From Paracoccaceae bacterium (lineage in GTDB: Bacteria > Pseudomonadota > Alphaproteobacteria > Rhodobacterales > Rhodobacteraceae), in assembly GCA_002746395.1 (NCBI GenBank), contig NVXA01000006.1, positions 94,170 through 108,803 on the forward strand: a stretch of 14,634 nucleotides of DNA. Reading direction: 5' to 3'. The notes below the pieces were generated by a model that was not told the DNA's origin, searched no databases, and saw only the letters and a program-made list of their open reading frames with translations. Both the position numbers and the translations under genes were made by a program. Positions 14,343 through 14,634 of the stretch are shown one piece after another (the first letter of the stretch is position 1; every line of letters starts with the position of its first letter).

Positions 14343-14377
14343 CCTCCCCGAGTCACCAAAATTGAGTTCTCGGGAGG
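14343..14377 (+). promoter_or_regulatory. Leader hairpin covering the ribosome binding site of the TRAP gene
   Basis: CCTCCCCGAG (14343-14352) can pair with CTCGGGAGG (14369-14377), giving nine base pairs with one bulged C and a 16-base loop. The right arm contains the GGAGG Shine-Dalgarno, six bases before the ATG at 14384, so the fold would hinder translation initiation. No T run follows, so it is not a terminator. Confidence 0.4.
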
Positions 14378-14383
14378 AACCAC

Positions 14384-14634
14384 ATGAAACACAAAATTCT
14401 TAAGACTGCGACCATCGCGGCTATTACTATGGCGTTCGGTGCAGAGGCTATGGCCGTCGAATGGAATGTATCCGTTTGGGGTAAGCGTCGCGCGTTTACG
14501 GAACACATCGAGCGTCTGGCAGAGCTGGTTAGCGAAAAGACTGATGGCGAGTTCACAATGAACATCTCCTACGGTGGTCTTTCGAAGAACAAAGAAAACC
14601 TTGACGGGATTTCGATTGGCGCATTTGAAATGGC
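14384..14634 (+). CDS. TRAP transporter substrate-binding protein (DctP family), 5' part only
   Basis: The first 83 codons of a periplasmic solute-binding protein of a tripartite ATP-independent periplasmic (TRAP) transporter; the rest is beyond the right edge. A signal peptide is plain: basic MKHKILK, a hydrophobic core, and a likely cleavage after AEAMA (residue 24). The mature start VEWNVSVWGKRR, the amphipathic helix with HIERLAELVSEKTDGEF (41-57) and the YGGLSKNKENLDGISIGAFEM stretch match the N-lobe of DctP-type proteins. A strong GGAGG Shine-Dalgarno (14373-14377) precedes the ATG by six bases. The ligand (C4-dicarboxylate, keto acid or other) cannot be judged from this part. dctQ and dctM-type membrane genes would be expected downstream. 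Confidence 0.85.
   Translation, partial: MKHKILKTATIAAITMAFGAEAMAVEWNVSVWGKRRAFTEHIERLAELVSEKTDGEFTMNISYGGLSKNKENLDGISIGAFEM

Noticed and set aside
1..14634. tRNA or rRNA genes, CRISPR arrays, insertion sequences, phage genes, toxin-antitoxin or defence genes
   Set aside because: None of the gaps has the length or repeat structure for these, and no protein shows transposase, integrase, nuclease or toxin features.

Overview
The window looks like chromosomal DNA of an alphaproteobacterium, most likely a Rhodobacterales (Roseobacter-group) member. Pointers are the order dnaB-alr-mlaE-mlaF-...-radA-cvpA-purF-SDR, the short HisG with its HisZ partner placed directly behind hisS, a HisRS with the unusual motif 2 found in part of the alphaproteobacteria, and the many start/stop overlaps. 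No tRNA, rRNA, CRISPR array, insertion sequence or phage gene was seen. The placement is an inference from protein features read by eye, not from a search.

Positions 1-8448 (+ strand) form one dense co-directional run: the C-terminal third of the replicative helicase DnaB, alanine racemase, the permease and ATPase of a lipid-transport ABC system (MlaE, MlaF), an unrecognised AT-rich membrane protein, a single-domain PqiA-like protein, another small membrane protein, RadA, CvpA, PurF and a divergent SDR. Most junctions overlap (TAATG, ATGA, TGATG) or are under 15 bases. The one larger gap is a 94-base leader before purF. Themes are DNA replication and repair, cell wall, envelope lipid traffic and purine synthesis.

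Positions 8449-9110 hold an isolated accessory gene. It encodes a Flp-like prepilin with a long low-complexity C-terminal domain, is AT-rich compared with its neighbours, and ends in a perfect 11-bp stem terminator. A perfect FNR/FnrL-type box (TTGAT-N4-ATCAA) lies 40 bases before its start codon. I regard this as the most interesting spot in the window.

Positions 9111-13369 (- strand) read flavin reductase -> dgkA -> hisS -> hisZ -> hisG. Four of the five genes overlap a neighbour by 1-4 bases. The first steps of histidine synthesis (HisZ/HisG) are thus tied to histidyl-tRNA charging (HisS). A divergent control region of about 100 bases separates this unit from a + strand glutathione S-transferase and slyX. 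The window ends in the start of a TRAP-transporter periplasmic binding protein, whose short leader contains a near-palindrome and a hairpin that would cover its ribosome binding site.

Most of the window is ordinary core-genome content. I found no convincing undescribed multi-gene system. The best candidates for a second look are the FNR-box/pilin unit, the mlaEF/pqiA membrane cluster with no visible MCE-domain protein, and the dctP leader.
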